24,464 bases of DNA from Hydrogenophaga sp. (GTDB lineage Bacteria > Pseudomonadota > Gammaproteobacteria > Burkholderiales > Burkholderiaceae), in the NCBI GenBank assembly GCA_025458545.1, contig JALOSH010000003.1:1-24464 (forward strand), given 5' to 3'. This document shows, piece after piece, positions 23,992-24,464 of the stretch. The position numbers and the translations under genes are program-made. Under the pieces are notes generated by a model. The model was not told where the DNA came from. It saw nothing but the letters and a program-made list of their open reading frames with translations, and ran no database searches. How positions within the stretch are numbered: the first letter of the stretch is position 1; every line of letters starts with the position of its first letter.

Positions 23992-24464
23992 ATGTACTCA
24001 GACCGCATGCCCCCAGCCGCTGCGCCTTCCCTGACCAGGCTGCCCCGCGTGGCCATCATCGGTTCGGGCATTTCGGGCCTGGCCGCCGCCCACACCCTGA
24101 CCGGCCTGGCCGAGCTCACGCTGTTCGAAGCCGGTGACTACTTCGGTGGCCACACCCACACGGTGGACGTGACCCTGCCCGACGCCAGCGGCCGCCCCAC
24201 CACCTTCGGCGTCGACACCGGCTTTCTGGTGCTCAACGAGCGCACCTACCCCAACCTGCAGGCCTTGTTCAGGCAACTGGACGTGGCGATTGCGCCGTCG
24301 GACATGTCGTTCTCGGTGCAGGCGCCCGGCGCTGGCCGGAGCGGCGGGCCGCTGGAATGGAGCGGCTCGGACCTTTCAACCGTGTTCGCGCAGCGTGCGA
24401 ACCTGGGCAACCTGCGCTTCTGGCGCATGCTGGCCGACATCGTGCGCTTCAACCGCCTGGCCAC
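23992..24464 (+). CDS. COG2907-type NAD(P)/FAD-dependent oxidoreductase, N-terminal part (cut by window edge)
   Basis: ATG 23992 is the first start after an in-frame TGA at 23986-23988; ATG 24007 is an alternative. The frame is open to the right edge, giving 157 codons. Residues 20-36 read VAIIGSGISGLAAAHTL, the dinucleotide-binding GxGxxG fold of amine-oxidase-like flavoproteins. The acidic ribose-binding residue follows at the end of the second strand (LTLFEAGDYFGG, Glu46). GGHTHTV and GVDTGFLVLNERTYPNL are typical of the COG2907 predicted FAD-binding proteins. In many bacteria these sit beside a DUF1365 protein and a cyclopropane-fatty-acid synthase-like methyltransferase, in a set linked to lipid modification; those neighbours would lie beyond the window. 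No good ribosome site is visible before the start, which leaves its exact position uncertain. Confidence 0.85.
   Translation, partial: MYSDRMPPAAAPSLTRLPRVAIIGSGISGLAAAHTLTGLAELTLFEAGDYFGGHTHTVDVTLPDASGRPTTFGVDTGFLVLNERTYPNLQALFRQLDVAIAPSDMSFSVQAPGAGRSGGPLEWSGSDLSTVFAQRANLGNLRFWRMLADIVRFNRLA

Noticed and set aside
23673..24119. Minus-strand frame overlapping the start of the flavoprotein gene
   Set aside because: It is antisense to the conserved dinucleotide-binding motif and has a low-complexity product.

Overview
The window looks like chromosomal DNA from a GC-rich betaproteobacterium, most likely Burkholderiales/Comamonadaceae (Hydrogenophaga- or Acidovorax-like). The reasons are: very high GC at third codon positions; a YhdP-family gene divergent from a Comamonadaceae-type glnE; and a GCCCCC-CGA-GGGGGC palindromic repeat of the kind I recall from that family. 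I see no insertion sequence, tRNA, rRNA, CRISPR array or phage integrase.

Layout. (1) 1-974, minus: N-terminal part of a YhdP/AsmA-like envelope protein, running off the left edge. (2) 1034-3886, plus: glnE, the two-headed adenylyltransferase that controls glutamine synthetase. Its reading frame has taken in a palindromic repeat, adding about 33 residues beside the second catalytic domain. (3) 3919-22887, minus: a tight six-gene cluster of about 19 kb, convergent with glnE. In transcription order it encodes a 208-aa unknown protein, a 163-aa Hcp-fold tube protein, a 3605-aa giant, and unknown proteins of 683, 353 and 1282 aa. The giant has repeated modules, a degenerate lipase-like domain and a DUF6603-type region. 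Gaps are 7-27 nt, and at three of the five junctions the stop codon forms part of the next ribosome binding site. (4) 22888-23991: a 1.1-kb stretch without a convincing gene. It holds a sigma-54-like site, a minus-strand sigma-70-like promoter, a CRP/FNR-like palindrome and a strong stem-loop. (5) 23992-24464, plus: start of a COG2907-type FAD-dependent oxidoreductase, running off the right edge.

The cluster in (3) is the notable part. It pairs a type VI/phage-tail tube-fold protein with a giant protein and three large companions, but has no sheath, baseplate, VgrG, membrane-complex or ClpV gene. None of its proteins shows a signal peptide. My reading is a co-translated set that builds one large assembly or tube-associated cargo of unknown role. 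Only the Hcp fold, the DUF6603 resemblance and the lipase-like segment are supported by recognisable sequence; the rest is inference. The flanking genes (YhdP family, glnE, COG2907) are ordinary chromosomal genes and suggest the cluster sits in core DNA.
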